14,069 bases of DNA, taken from NCBI GenBank assembly GCA_038214085.1, contig JBBQSF010000081.1, forward strand, positions 1 to 14,069, in the 5' to 3' direction. Position numbers and translations under genes: made by a program. How positions within the stretch are numbered: position 1 is the first letter of the stretch; every line of letters starts with the position of its first letter. Below, piece after piece: positions 1 through 6,587 of this stretch. Source of the DNA: JBBQSF01 sp038214085. GTDB taxonomy: Bacteria; Bacteroidota; Bacteroidia; Bacteroidales; CG2-30-32-10. The notes under the pieces are model-generated. The model did no database searches and was not told the DNA's origin. It saw only the letters and a program-made list of their open reading frames with translations.

Positions 1-131
1 TCAATAACGTAAAGTGTAAGCTCTTCAATTTTCTTTAAAAGAGCCACATTAATTTCTGATAAACTCAAACCTTTTTCAAGTACTTCGGCTCTGCGCAGCG
101 CAAGGCCCGGGAAACCATTAATAATCGCGTT
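1..131 (-). pseudogene. C-terminal coiled-coil tail fragment, probable gene remnant, cut by the left edge
   Basis: The minus strand reads without a stop from about 131 to the window edge. It encodes roughly 43 residues beginning near NAIINGFPGLALRRAE and ending ...KKIEELTLYVI, with the next codon incomplete (GA-). The heptad-like leucine/isoleucine pattern and the IEELTLY motif resemble the short coiled-coil tails that close many large secreted or tail-fibre-like Bacteroidota proteins (family resemblance from memory, not searched). No ATG lies in frame. Further upstream the same frame stays open only through AT-rich low-complexity DNA that would encode an implausible Phe/Leu/Ile/Tyr string. 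I therefore infer a truncated remnant rather than an intact gene start. It could also be the beginning of a small real gene with an unusual start codon, or chance coding in a GC-rich patch (81-112). Confidence 0.4.
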
Positions 132-341
132 TCCAAATTTATGATATGAGAATATAAAAGTCAAGTAAATAAGTGAATAAAAATAATTTAATCGCAAAAA
201 TAAAAACAGTTGAATAAAAATATGCTCTGTTAACCTTAATATTTTAATAGTTGTTTGAAAATTATAAGTTGTTTTATTGAAAGGAGCAAATGCCTTCCAA
301 CATCGGAGCAAAACAGAAAACATGAAATTAATTATTTTTTT
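132..341. other. AT-rich intergenic stretch with no gene seen
   Basis: This stretch is very AT-rich, with many A and T runs and no reading frame of convincing composition on either strand. I see no RNA gene, repeat or convincing hairpin. It ends at the ahcY promoter. Confidence 0.6.
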
Positions 342-349
342 TACCTTTG
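342..349 (+). promoter_or_regulatory. ahcY promoter, Bacteroidota -7 element
   Basis: TACCTTTG matches the TAnnTTTG consensus of the primary Bacteroidota sigma factor exactly and is followed by C, as is common. It lies 21 bases before the ahcY ATG, implying a leader of about 15 bases. No TTTG is seen at the expected -33 spacing, so the call rests on the -7 box and its position. Confidence 0.65.
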
Positions 350-370
350 CAATCTTAAATAAAAAAAACT

Positions 371-1792
371 ATGGAAAGTGTATTAACCGATATGGAATTA
401 AAATACAAAGTTGCAGATATCACTTTGGCTGATTTTGGCCGCAAAGAAATCGAAATTGCAGAACAGGAAATGCCCGGATTGATGTCGATACGCGAAAAAT
501 ATTCGGCACTAAAACCTTTAAAAGGCGTTAGAATTTCAGGTTCTCTTCACATGACCATTCAAACTGCCGTTTTAATAGAAACTCTTGTTGAACTGGGCGC
601 AAATGTGCGTTGGGCAAGTTGTAATATTTTTTCTACTCAGGATCATGCGGCCGCTGCAATTGCCAAAGCTGGAATTCCAGTGTTTGCATGGAAAGGCGAA
701 TCGCTCGAAGAATATTGGTGGTGCACCAATCAGGCATTAATGTTCCCCGAAGGTAAAGGTCCGCAGCTTATAGTTGACGATGGTGGCGATGCTACTTTAT
801 TTATTCACAAAGGCTATCAGGCAGAAAACAACGCCAGCATTTTAAACGTTACAGCTTCAAGTCAAGAAGAATCAGTTATTCTTGCTGCGCTGAAACAAAT
901 TCTTGCCGAAGATCCACAACGCTGGCACCGCACTGTTGCCGAATGGAAAGGCGTTTCGGAAGAAACCACCACAGGCGTTCATCGTTTGTATCAAATGATG
1001 GAACGTGGCGAATTGCTGATTCCTGCAATAAATGTTAACGATTCGGTTACCAAATCAAAATTCGACAACCTTTATGGCTGTAGGGAATCACTTGCCGATG
1101 GTATCAAACGTGCAACAGATGTAATGATAGCCGGAAAAGTGGTAGTGGTGTTGGGTTATGGTGATGTTGGTAAAGGTTGTGCACGCTCAATGCAATCGTA
1201 CGGAGCGCGGGTAATTGTTACCGAAATTGATCCAATTTGTGCCCTGCAAGCTGCAATGGAAGGTTTTGAAGTTGCTAATGTTGAGGATACACTTGGCGAA
1301 GGAAACATTTATGTAACCACCACAGGAAATAAAGATGTTATTACTGCTGAGCACATTTCAAAAATGAAAACACAGGCAATCATTTGTAATATTGGACATT
1401 TTGACAACGAAATTCAGGTTGAAAAACTTGAAAATTGGCCTGGAATTAAAAAAATAAATATCAAACCACAGGTTGATAAATATATTTTCCCCGATGGTCG
1501 CGAAGTGTTTTTACTTGCCGAAGGTCGTTTGGTAAACTTAGGCTGTGCTACTGGGCATCCTTCGTTTGTTATGAGTAATTCATTTACCAACCAAACGCTT
1601 GCACAACTCGACTTATGGAAAAACGATTACGAAGTAGGTGTTTATCGTTTGCCAAAATATCTCGATGAAGAAGTTGCACGTTTACATCTCGAAAAAATTG
1701 GTGTTAAATTAACCCGACTTTCTGCTGAACAAGCTGAATATTTAGGTATTTCGGCTGATGGTCCTTACAAACCTGAACATTACAGATATTAA
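371..1792 (+). CDS. ahcY: S-adenosylhomocysteine hydrolase (adenosylhomocysteinase)
   Basis: This NAD-dependent cytosolic enzyme reversibly splits S-adenosylhomocysteine into homocysteine and adenosine, relieving product inhibition of methyltransferases and feeding the methyl cycle. The 473-residue length fits bacterial forms, which carry an extra segment of about 40 residues in the catalytic domain. Visible active-site elements are SGSLHMT with H60, DDGGD at 136-140, EET at 198-200, and TKSKFDN at 227-233 with K228 and D232. NIGHFD holds H342 and GHPSF holds H396. The NAD-binding Rossmann glycine motif GYGDVGKG is at 262-269. The C-terminus KPEHYRY is the conserved tail that reaches the neighbouring subunit's NAD site. 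All key residues are present. The ATG at 371 fits the promoter; an internal ATG at 392 would shorten it by 7 residues. It looks monocistronic, between its own promoter and a terminator. No riboswitch is evident in the very short leader. Confidence 0.97.
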   Translation: MESVLTDMELKYKVADITLADFGRKEIEIAEQEMPGLMSIREKYSALKPLKGVRISGSLHMTIQTAVLIETLVELGANVRWASCNIFSTQDHAAAAIAKAGIPVFAWKGESLEEYWWCTNQALMFPEGKGPQLIVDDGGDATLFIHKGYQAENNASILNVTASSQEESVILAALKQILAEDPQRWHRTVAEWKGVSEETTTGVHRLYQMMERGELLIPAINVNDSVTKSKFDNLYGCRESLADGIKRATDVMIAGKVVVVLGYGDVGKGCARSMQSYGARVIVTEIDPICALQAAMEGFEVANVEDTLGEGNIYVTTTGNKDVITAEHISKMKTQAIICNIGHFDNEIQVEKLENWPGIKKINIKPQVDKYIFPDGREVFLLAEGRLVNLGCATGHPSFVMSNSFTNQTLAQLDLWKNDYEVGVYRLPKYLDEEVARLHLEKIGVKLTRLSAEQAEYLGISADGPYKPEHYRY

Positions 1793-1800
1793 TAAAATTT

Positions 1801-1823
1801 AAGCCGGTTCGCCGGCTTTTTTT
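1801..1823 (+). terminator. Rho-independent terminator of ahcY
   Basis: A perfect 7-base stem AAGCCGG/CCGGCTT (1801-1807 and 1812-1818) closes a TTCG tetraloop and runs into an uninterrupted T tract (1817-1823). It starts 8 bases after the ahcY stop. TTCG is an unusually stable loop. Confidence 0.93.
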
Positions 1824-1857
1824 ATTTTAAAGCGCCGCATTTGGCCTACTCATTTCG

Positions 1858-1865
1858 TATCTTTG
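1858..1865 (+). promoter_or_regulatory. Promoter -7 element for the beta-barrel protein and nadD
   Basis: TATCTTTG matches TAnnTTTG exactly and is followed by C. It sits only 11 bases before the ATG at 1877, so the leader would be a handful of bases. A TTTG at 1840-1843 is too close (14 bases) to be a standard -33 element. The promoter lies inside the longer open frame that begins with TTG at 1841, which argues against that upstream start. Confidence 0.65.
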
Positions 1866-1876
1866 CAAAAAAAATT

Positions 1877-3283
1877 ATGAAAACAAAAATATTCATACTG
1901 GTTTTATTATTTCCTTTTTATTCTTTTTCGCAAAAGGAATTGGGCTCATTCAGTGCTACTGGCAGTGGCGTTGCAACAGCATATCTCTCGGATTATCAAT
2001 GCTTGGGAATTAACCCTGCCAATCTTGGATTTTCACGAAGTCCGGGAGCAATTCATTTAAGTTTTCTGGAAGTGGGAGCCTCAGTTTTTTCAGATGCACT
2101 TAAAAAAAAGGAACTTAAAGATGAATTAATTTACGGCAATAAATCAAACTTCACTCTTGAGCAAAAAGTTACGGCAGCGGAAGCGTTCACAAATAATAAA
2201 TTGGCTATAAATGCCGACGTGTCATGGCTTTCTTTTTCTTTTCTTAAAAGCAATTTTGGTGGAATGGCCTTTTCGGTAAGAGAGCATGCGGCTTTTAATT
2301 CTTTTTTTAATAAAGATTTTTCTGAAATTATTTTTCGCGGATTTCATGCACCATATTTCGATTCCACTTATGTGAACGGAACCGACACCACAGGATTTGC
2401 AACTGTTCCGAAATCGCTTGGGCAACTAGCCGATGGATCGCATATTTCTGGAGCCTGGTACCGCGAATACATTATTGGTTACGGACGTAAACTTTTTGCA
2501 AATGAAAAAATGGCCTTGTTTGTTGGTGCAGATGTAAAATACATTGCAGGCTATGGCATTCTTGATATTTCGGCCGAAAATAATGCATTAAAGGGATTCT
2601 CGGCATTAACACCGTTTATGGATGTAAATTATGCAAATGCAACTCCTTCGCAAATTGCGGGAACAGCTATGAAAACAGTAGGTTCTGGCTTTGGATTCGA
2701 TTTGGGTGCTACCGTTACTTTATTCGAAAAACTAAATATTTCGGCAGCTATAAATGATATCGGTAGCGTGAAATGGGACGGCAATGTTTACCAAGCAAAG
2801 GATACCATTGTAAACAATGTAACCAATGCAGGCTTTTACAGCTATTCCATGATTGAAGAAATGAAAGGGTTAATACAGGACAGCAGTATATTTAATTGGA
2901 ACGGGCTTGAATCTAGATCTGTAAGTCTACCTACAAACCTTCGGTTTGGGGTGAATTTTAAAATAAAAGGAAATACAAGCATAGGTGCTGACATTTATAT
3001 TCCGGTGAACAATCAAACAGCAAATTATGAAAAGGCAATCATAAGTGCAGGAGGAAATCTTGGAATTGGAAAATCGTTGATTCTATCGGCAGGTTTTGGC
3101 ACTGGTGGAAATTATGATTTTGTGGTTCCTGTGGGAATTACTTTTTTATTAAAAAGCCAGAGAATGGAAATGGGAATAGCATCGAGGGATGCAATAACTT
3201 TTTTCAAGAAAAACAACCCAACAGTTTCTGTAGCTTTTGGTTTTTTAAGGTTTAATCTTGGGAAAATTGCGGAAGAATTATAA
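1877..3283 (+). CDS. Predicted outer-membrane beta-barrel protein (DUF5723 / FadL-PorV-like)
   Basis: The 468-residue product starts with a clear signal peptide, MKTKIFILVLLFPFYSFS, with likely cleavage before QKE. The mature part has alternating hydrophobic strands, many Gly/Ser/aromatic residues and an early GINPANLGF segment. That NPA motif is typical of FadL/PorV-like and DUF5723-type outer-membrane proteins, where an N-terminal plug enters the barrel. The C-terminus, VAFGFLRFNLGKI, looks like a closing strand. Location in the outer membrane is inferred; substrate or partner is unknown. The frame is open from a TTG at 1841, but the -7 promoter box lies within that extension and the signal peptide begins at the ATG at 1877, so I use 1877. 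The stop is followed after 8 bases by nadD, so the two are probably co-transcribed although no functional link is obvious. Family placement is from pattern recognition only. Confidence 0.72.
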   Translation: MKTKIFILVLLFPFYSFSQKELGSFSATGSGVATAYLSDYQCLGINPANLGFSRSPGAIHLSFLEVGASVFSDALKKKELKDELIYGNKSNFTLEQKVTAAEAFTNNKLAINADVSWLSFSFLKSNFGGMAFSVREHAAFNSFFNKDFSEIIFRGFHAPYFDSTYVNGTDTTGFATVPKSLGQLADGSHISGAWYREYIIGYGRKLFANEKMALFVGADVKYIAGYGILDISAENNALKGFSALTPFMDVNYANATPSQIAGTAMKTVGSGFGFDLGATVTLFEKLNISAAINDIGSVKWDGNVYQAKDTIVNNVTNAGFYSYSMIEEMKGLIQDSSIFNWNGLESRSVSLPTNLRFGVNFKIKGNTSIGADIYIPVNNQTANYEKAIISAGGNLGIGKSLILSAGFGTGGNYDFVVPVGITFLLKSQRMEMGIASRDAITFFKKNNPTVSVAFGFLRFNLGKIAEEL

Positions 3284-3291
3284 AAGCAATT

Positions 3292-3879
3292 GTGAAAAAA
3301 GATAAAAAAACCGGTTTGTATTTTGGCTCCTTTAATCCTGTTCATATCGGGCATTTGGCCATTGCAAATTACATTCTTGAATTTACTGATCTTGATGAAA
3401 TTTGGTTTGTGGTTTCGCCACAGAATCCCCTAAAAGATAAAACCTCGCTTTTGCCCGATTTTCAACGCTTGCAAATGGTTAACCTTGCAATTGGCGATTT
3501 TCAGAAATTTAAATCCTCCGATATTGAATTTCGTTTGCCTCAGCCTTCATATACCATTCACACGCTCACATATCTAAGCGAAAAGTATCCTTCCAGAAAG
3601 TTCTGCTTGATTATGGGTGCCGACAATCTTGACAATTTTGCAAAATGGAAGAATTATAAAGAAATTATTGGCAATTATCAGCTATACGTTTATCCTCGGC
3701 CAGATAGCGATGGCGGCAGTTTCCGTGAACATGCAAATGTAAATTGGGTGGATGCACCACTCATGGAAATATCTTCCAGTTTTATCAGAAATGCAATAAA
3801 AGAAAAAAAAGATGTAAGGTATTTTTTACCCGAAAAGGTTTACGAATATATTACTGAAATGCACTTTTACGAGAAGTGA
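3292..3879 (+). CDS. nadD: Nicotinate-nucleotide adenylyltransferase
   Basis: NadD transfers AMP from ATP to nicotinate mononucleotide, making deamido-NAD, the penultimate step of NAD synthesis in the cytosol. The 195-residue length is normal. It has the nucleotidyltransferase signature GSFNPVHIGH at 12-21 (the HxGH motif), SPQNPLK at 42-48, the TIHTL segment at 88-92, GADN at 109-112 with W119 following, and the C-terminal ISSSFIR motif at 160-166 that contacts ATP phosphates. It starts with GTG; the next in-frame Met is at residue 62, far beyond the HxGH motif, so GTG must be the real start. No promoter is seen in the 8-base gap after the beta-barrel gene, so expression probably depends on the promoter at 1858. 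No T-tract terminator follows; only the palindrome at 3913-3930 lies downstream. Confidence 0.95.
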   Translation: MKKDKKTGLYFGSFNPVHIGHLAIANYILEFTDLDEIWFVVSPQNPLKDKTSLLPDFQRLQMVNLAIGDFQKFKSSDIEFRLPQPSYTIHTLTYLSEKYPSRKFCLIMGADNLDNFAKWKNYKEIIGNYQLYVYPRPDSDGGSFREHANVNWVDAPLMEISSSFIRNAIKEKKDVRYFLPEKVYEYITEMHFYEK

Positions 3880-3904
3880 GATTAAATTAACCTTTTGTTT
3901 TGCT

Positions 3905-3934
3905 TCCGCGGATCCCGAAAGCTTTCGGGACGGA
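3905..3934. repeat. Palindromic element in the nadD / toxin intergenic region
   Basis: TCCCGAAAGCTTTCGGGA at 3913-3930 is an 18-base perfect palindrome, able to form a 7-base-pair hairpin with an AGCT loop. It is preceded by TCCGCGGA (3905-3912), itself palindromic, and followed by CGGA (3931-3934), so outer TCCG and CGGA can also pair around a 4-base bulge. It is much more GC-rich than its surroundings. No T tract follows on either strand, so it is not a standard Rho-independent terminator. It may be a REP-like intergenic repeat, a processing site or a transcription roadblock where nadD and the toxin gene converge. Confidence 0.6.
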
Positions 3935-4055
3935 CTAACGCAGAAACTTACTTAATTAAGAGTTATCATAAAAAACAAAGGGAAGAATTATTAAAAGCAT
4001 TCCTAATACAATAATTGAAATGGCAGATCCTTTATTTTAATATTTTGCTAGATTT

Positions 4056-4355
4056 TTATTCCTTTATTTTTACGGGATTTTGCCTGCAATCAAACACTTT
4101 CATAATATAAATTTCTTTTCCCGTTAATTTGTAGATTATTTTATAATTACCTGTTACCAAATATCTGTATTCACCTTGTTTGTGCAATAATAATTCCTCA
4201 ACTTGTCCTTTTCTTGCTTGTTTTTGTAAATTCTTAACAGATGTAAATATTTTGCTTTTTATACTATTTGCAGACCTTATAGAAACTTTTGATTTATAAT
4301 AATTATAAACTTGCTTGGCATCTTCAAGGGCTTCAAACGTCCAAATAATATCCAT
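4056..4355 (-). CDS. RelE/ParE-family toxin of a type II toxin-antitoxin module
   Basis: This 99-residue protein has the size and layout of the RelE/ParE superfamily. An N-terminal helical hairpin (about 6-46, with IWTFEALEDAKQVYNYY) is followed by a beta sheet containing the characteristic EYRYLVTGNYKIIYKL segment at about 62-77. It ends with IYIMKVFDCRQNP at 82-94, close to the (I/V)xRVFDTRQNP ending of ParE-type plasmid-stabilisation toxins. ParE toxins poison DNA gyrase while RelE toxins cut mRNA on the ribosome. The ending favours the ParE branch, but the target cannot be told from sequence alone. The antitoxin gene precedes it with a 7-base gap, the usual arrangement. No frameshift or stop interrupts it, so the module looks intact. 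I see no hairpin terminator after it. Confidence 0.85.
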   Translation of the reverse strand: MDIIWTFEALEDAKQVYNYYKSKVSIRSANSIKSKIFTSVKNLQKQARKGQVEELLLHKQGEYRYLVTGNYKIIYKLTGKEIYIMKVFDCRQNPVKIKE

Positions 4356-4362
4356 AAAATAA

Positions 4363-4599
4363 TTACCAGTTTTCTGCTTCTTTTTCTGCTTCTTGCTGAG
4401 TATAAATCTTTCCAGATTTTATGTCTTTTTCTGCCCTGTCAATGAATGCATAAAATTCTTCAAGGCTCATCGGTTTTACGTTTTCCTTAGTAATTGTAAG
4501 ATAAGTCTTGCGTATTTTGTCCATTTTACTAATGATATTAGTATCATTCATTTGAGCAATCCATTCAATCAATTCAAGTTTTTTAATTCGTATATTCAT
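4363..4599 (-). CDS. Small antitoxin partner of the ParE-like toxin
   Basis: The product is 78 residues, hydrophilic and rich in charged residues. The N-terminal half (LELIEWIAQMNDTNIISKMDK) is predicted helical. The C-terminal half has the segment SLEEFYAFIDRAEKDIKSG at about 44-62 and an acidic tail, QQEAEKEAENW. That layout, with an N-terminal oligomerisation part and a C-terminal charged toxin-wrapping tail, fits small Bacteroidota antitoxins found next to ParE toxins. I do not recognise a classical ribbon-helix-helix or Phd DNA-binding fold, so whether it autoregulates the module is open. Function is inferred mostly from position: first in the pair, 7 bases before the toxin, with its own promoter. 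Confidence 0.75.
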   Translation of the reverse strand: MNIRIKKLELIEWIAQMNDTNIISKMDKIRKTYLTITKENVKPMSLEEFYAFIDRAEKDIKSGKIYTQQEAEKEAENW

Positions 4600-4652
4600 T
4601 GTAAGATTATATGATTGTTTTGTGCTAATAGGAATGAGTTTAAGTTGTATAA

Positions 4653-4684
4653 CAAAAATAAAAAAAAATTATTAAAACTGCAAA
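4653..4684 (-). promoter_or_regulatory. Promoter of the toxin-antitoxin module
   Basis: On the minus strand TTTG (4684-4681) and TATTTTTG (4660-4653) are separated by exactly 20 bases, matching the Bacteroidota consensus TTTG-N19/21-TAnnTTTG. The -7 box lies 53 bases before the antitoxin ATG, leaving a leader of about 45 bases. The -33 box sits immediately downstream of the recJ terminator's T tract, so the module has its own transcription start. Confidence 0.75.
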
Positions 4685-4685
4685 T

Positions 4686-4720
4686 AAAAAAACAAGCAAG
4701 TTTGGCGTTTGGCGCTTGTT
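4686..4720 (-). terminator. Probable Rho-independent terminator of recJ
   Basis: In the recJ direction AACAAGC (4720-4714) and GCTTGTT (4697-4691) form a 7-base-pair stem around a 16-base loop and lead into a run of seven T (4692-4686). The loop contains two copies of GCCAAAC. It begins 5 bases past the recJ stop. The stem is fairly AT-rich and the loop long, so strength is uncertain. Confidence 0.65.
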
Positions 4721-4725
4721 AACTA

Positions 4726-6501
4726 TTAATTGTAGGTGCTTCCAGCTTTTTTAATATCCTTAATCACCAATTGCAGATTAACATTACCATTCCATTCGTT
4801 TTCTTCAATATGGTAACAGATATCGAATGGCTTTTTACCAGAAATAAGATCTAAATAATCGCCAAGCTGAAAGCCTATTGCGGAAAATTCAGGGTTATAA
4901 ATTCCTTTATACATTACTGAAAGTTTGAGGTGATTCGCGCCAACAATTCTTGCGTAGCCTTTATCAACTACATCGGGTGTAAGAAACACCGGCGACAAAT
5001 TACCCGGACCAAAAGGCGCAAATTGTTTCAGAACTTTATAAAACTTTGTTGAAATCTCAGTAAGGTTAATTTCGGCATCAATTTCCACTTCTGGAATTAG
5101 CATTTCTTCAGTAATGGTTGAGGAGACAATTTGTTCAAATTTTTCCGTAAATGCAATAAGGTTTTCCGGCTTGAGCGAAAGTCCTGCGGCATATTTATGT
5201 CCACCAAAATGTTCAAGAAGTTCACTACAGGAATCAATGGCATCGTAAATATCAAAATCTTTTACGGATCGTGCGGAACCAGTTATTAGTCCGTTTGATT
5301 CGGTGAGCACAATTGTAGGTCGGTAATGGGTTTCGGTGAGCCGAGAAGCTACAATGCCTACAACACCTTTGCTCCATTCTTTCTGAAAAACCACGGTACT
5401 TTTTTTATTCAGATGCACAGGGGTTTCAATCATTTGAAGCGCTTGCTGCGTGGTAGTAACATCAAGATTTCTACGTTCTGTATTGTTGAGGTCAATGTAT
5501 TCGCCAATTTGCATAGCCGAATCGAGATCGGCACATAAAAGCAATTCAACAGAGTTGCGGCCACTTTCAATTCTTCCGGCAGCATTGATTCTTGGTCCTA
5601 CTAAAAACACCAAATCGTTAATGGTCATTTCCCTGTTAAAGTACAAATCATTTTCATTGGGTTCCAGCGGATAATCCACTTTGCGAATGCCACCAAAAGT
5701 AAGAATAGCTTCAATGCCAGCTCTTGGTTTTGAGTTCAGAAATTTTAATCCGTAATAGGCAAGAATTCTGTTTTCGCCGGTTATAGGAACAATATCAGAA
5801 GCAATGCTGATAACAACCAGATCGAGAAATTTTTGAATTTCCGAAATGGGTTTATTGTGTTTTTGGTAGAAACCCTGAGCCAGTTTATATCCTATTCCGC
5901 AACCAGAAAGCTCTTTAAAAGGATAGGTGCAATCGTTTCTTTTTGGGTCGAGCAATGCGTAAGCATCCGGAAGTTCATCGCCCGGGCGGTGATGGTCGCA
6001 GATAATAAAATCAATTCCTTTTTCTTTGGCGTAAGCTACCTGTGCAATTGCTTTGATGCCGCAATCGAGGGCGATAATTAAACTGAAATTATTTTTTTCA
6101 GCAAAATCAATACTTTGAATGGAAATGCCATATCCTTCAGCATAGCGATCGGGAATATAAAAATCTAAATTTTCTTTTTTGGGATAAACTTCGCAAAGAA
6201 AAGAATACACCAAGGCTACTGCCGACGTGCCATCTACATCATAATCGCCATAAACAAGAATTTTTTCGTTGGCAGCAATTGCCTGTTCAATGCGTTGAAT
6301 GGCTTTGTCCATATCCTTCATTAAAAAAGGATCGTGAAGCATGCTCATTTCGGGGCGGAAAAATCCTTTTGCTTCTTCGAAGGTTTTAATTCCCCGCTGG
6401 GCAAGTAAATTAGCAAGATGCTCATTTATGTTGAGCTTTTCCGACAAGTGTCTGATAATTTCCTTATCGGCTCTTGGTTTTATTTTCCAGCGCTTTTCCA
6501 A
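4726..6501 (-). CDS. recJ: Single-stranded-DNA-specific exonuclease RecJ
   Basis: RecJ degrades single-stranded DNA 5' to 3' in recombination, mismatch and base-excision repair in the cytosol, using Mn or Mg held by a DHH-superfamily core. The 591 residues match family length. The DHH domain carries YGDYDVDGTSA at 84-94, ALDCG at 144-148, the name-giving DHH at 169-171, SGCGIGYK at 199-206 and ASD at 234-236. GPRINAAGR at 302-310 follows. The DHHA1 domain has KGVVGIVASRL at 378-388, GSARS at 408-412 and GGHKYAAGL at 433-441. The C-terminal OB-fold contains FAPFGPGN at 494-501. All metal-binding aspartates and histidines are present. The start is TTG, giving MEKRWKIKP, which fits the conserved N-terminus; the next in-frame Met is at residue 53. 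It is followed by its own terminator and separated by 86 bases from the upstream T9SS gene. Confidence 0.96.
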   Translation of the reverse strand: MEKRWKIKPRADKEIIRHLSEKLNINEHLANLLAQRGIKTFEEAKGFFRPEMSMLHDPFLMKDMDKAIQRIEQAIAANEKILVYGDYDVDGTSAVALVYSFLCEVYPKKENLDFYIPDRYAEGYGISIQSIDFAEKNNFSLIIALDCGIKAIAQVAYAKEKGIDFIICDHHRPGDELPDAYALLDPKRNDCTYPFKELSGCGIGYKLAQGFYQKHNKPISEIQKFLDLVVISIASDIVPITGENRILAYYGLKFLNSKPRAGIEAILTFGGIRKVDYPLEPNENDLYFNREMTINDLVFLVGPRINAAGRIESGRNSVELLLCADLDSAMQIGEYIDLNNTERRNLDVTTTQQALQMIETPVHLNKKSTVVFQKEWSKGVVGIVASRLTETHYRPTIVLTESNGLITGSARSVKDFDIYDAIDSCSELLEHFGGHKYAAGLSLKPENLIAFTEKFEQIVSSTITEEMLIPEVEIDAEINLTEISTKFYKVLKQFAPFGPGNLSPVFLTPDVVDKGYARIVGANHLKLSVMYKGIYNPEFSAIGFQLGDYLDLISGKKPFDICYHIEENEWNGNVNLQLVIKDIKKAGSTYN

Positions 6502-6518
6502 TTATTTCTGTTTTGCTG

Positions 6519-6526
6519 CTAAAGTA
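6519..6526 (-). promoter_or_regulatory. Possible recJ promoter -7 element
   Basis: TACTTTAG differs from TAnnTTTG at one position and lies 17 bases before the recJ TTG start, the same distance range as the other promoters here. A short inverted repeat (TTGCT at 6513-6517, AGCAA at 6526-6530) surrounds it. No good -33 element is seen, so this is weak. Confidence 0.3.
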
Positions 6527-6587
6527 GCAAAATATCTGCAAACAGCCTAAAATATCTAACAATTGATTGAAAAATTTTCAAAAAAAA

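Noticed and set aside
81..112. Resemblance of the GC-rich patch to the CTTCGACTACGCTCAGC-type intergenic repeats of Bacteroidota
   Set aside because: Only a partial match by eye, and the same bases read as plausible protein on the minus strand. Not enough to call a repeat.
1841..1876. N-terminal extension of the beta-barrel gene from a TTG
   Set aside because: It precedes a proper signal peptide and contains the TATCTTTG promoter box, so it is unlikely to be translated.
4028..4071. Direct repeat of TCCTTTATTTT (4028 and 4060) at the toxin gene's end, as an insertion target duplication
   Set aside because: The two copies are only 32 bases apart, are low-complexity AT-rich sequence and flank no element; they do not bracket the toxin-antitoxin pair.
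6567..6581. Inverted repeat TTGAAAA-A-TTTTCAA after the T9SS gene, as a terminator
   Set aside because: It is almost all A and T, and the T-rich tract in the direction of transcription comes before it rather than after. Chance symmetry is likely.
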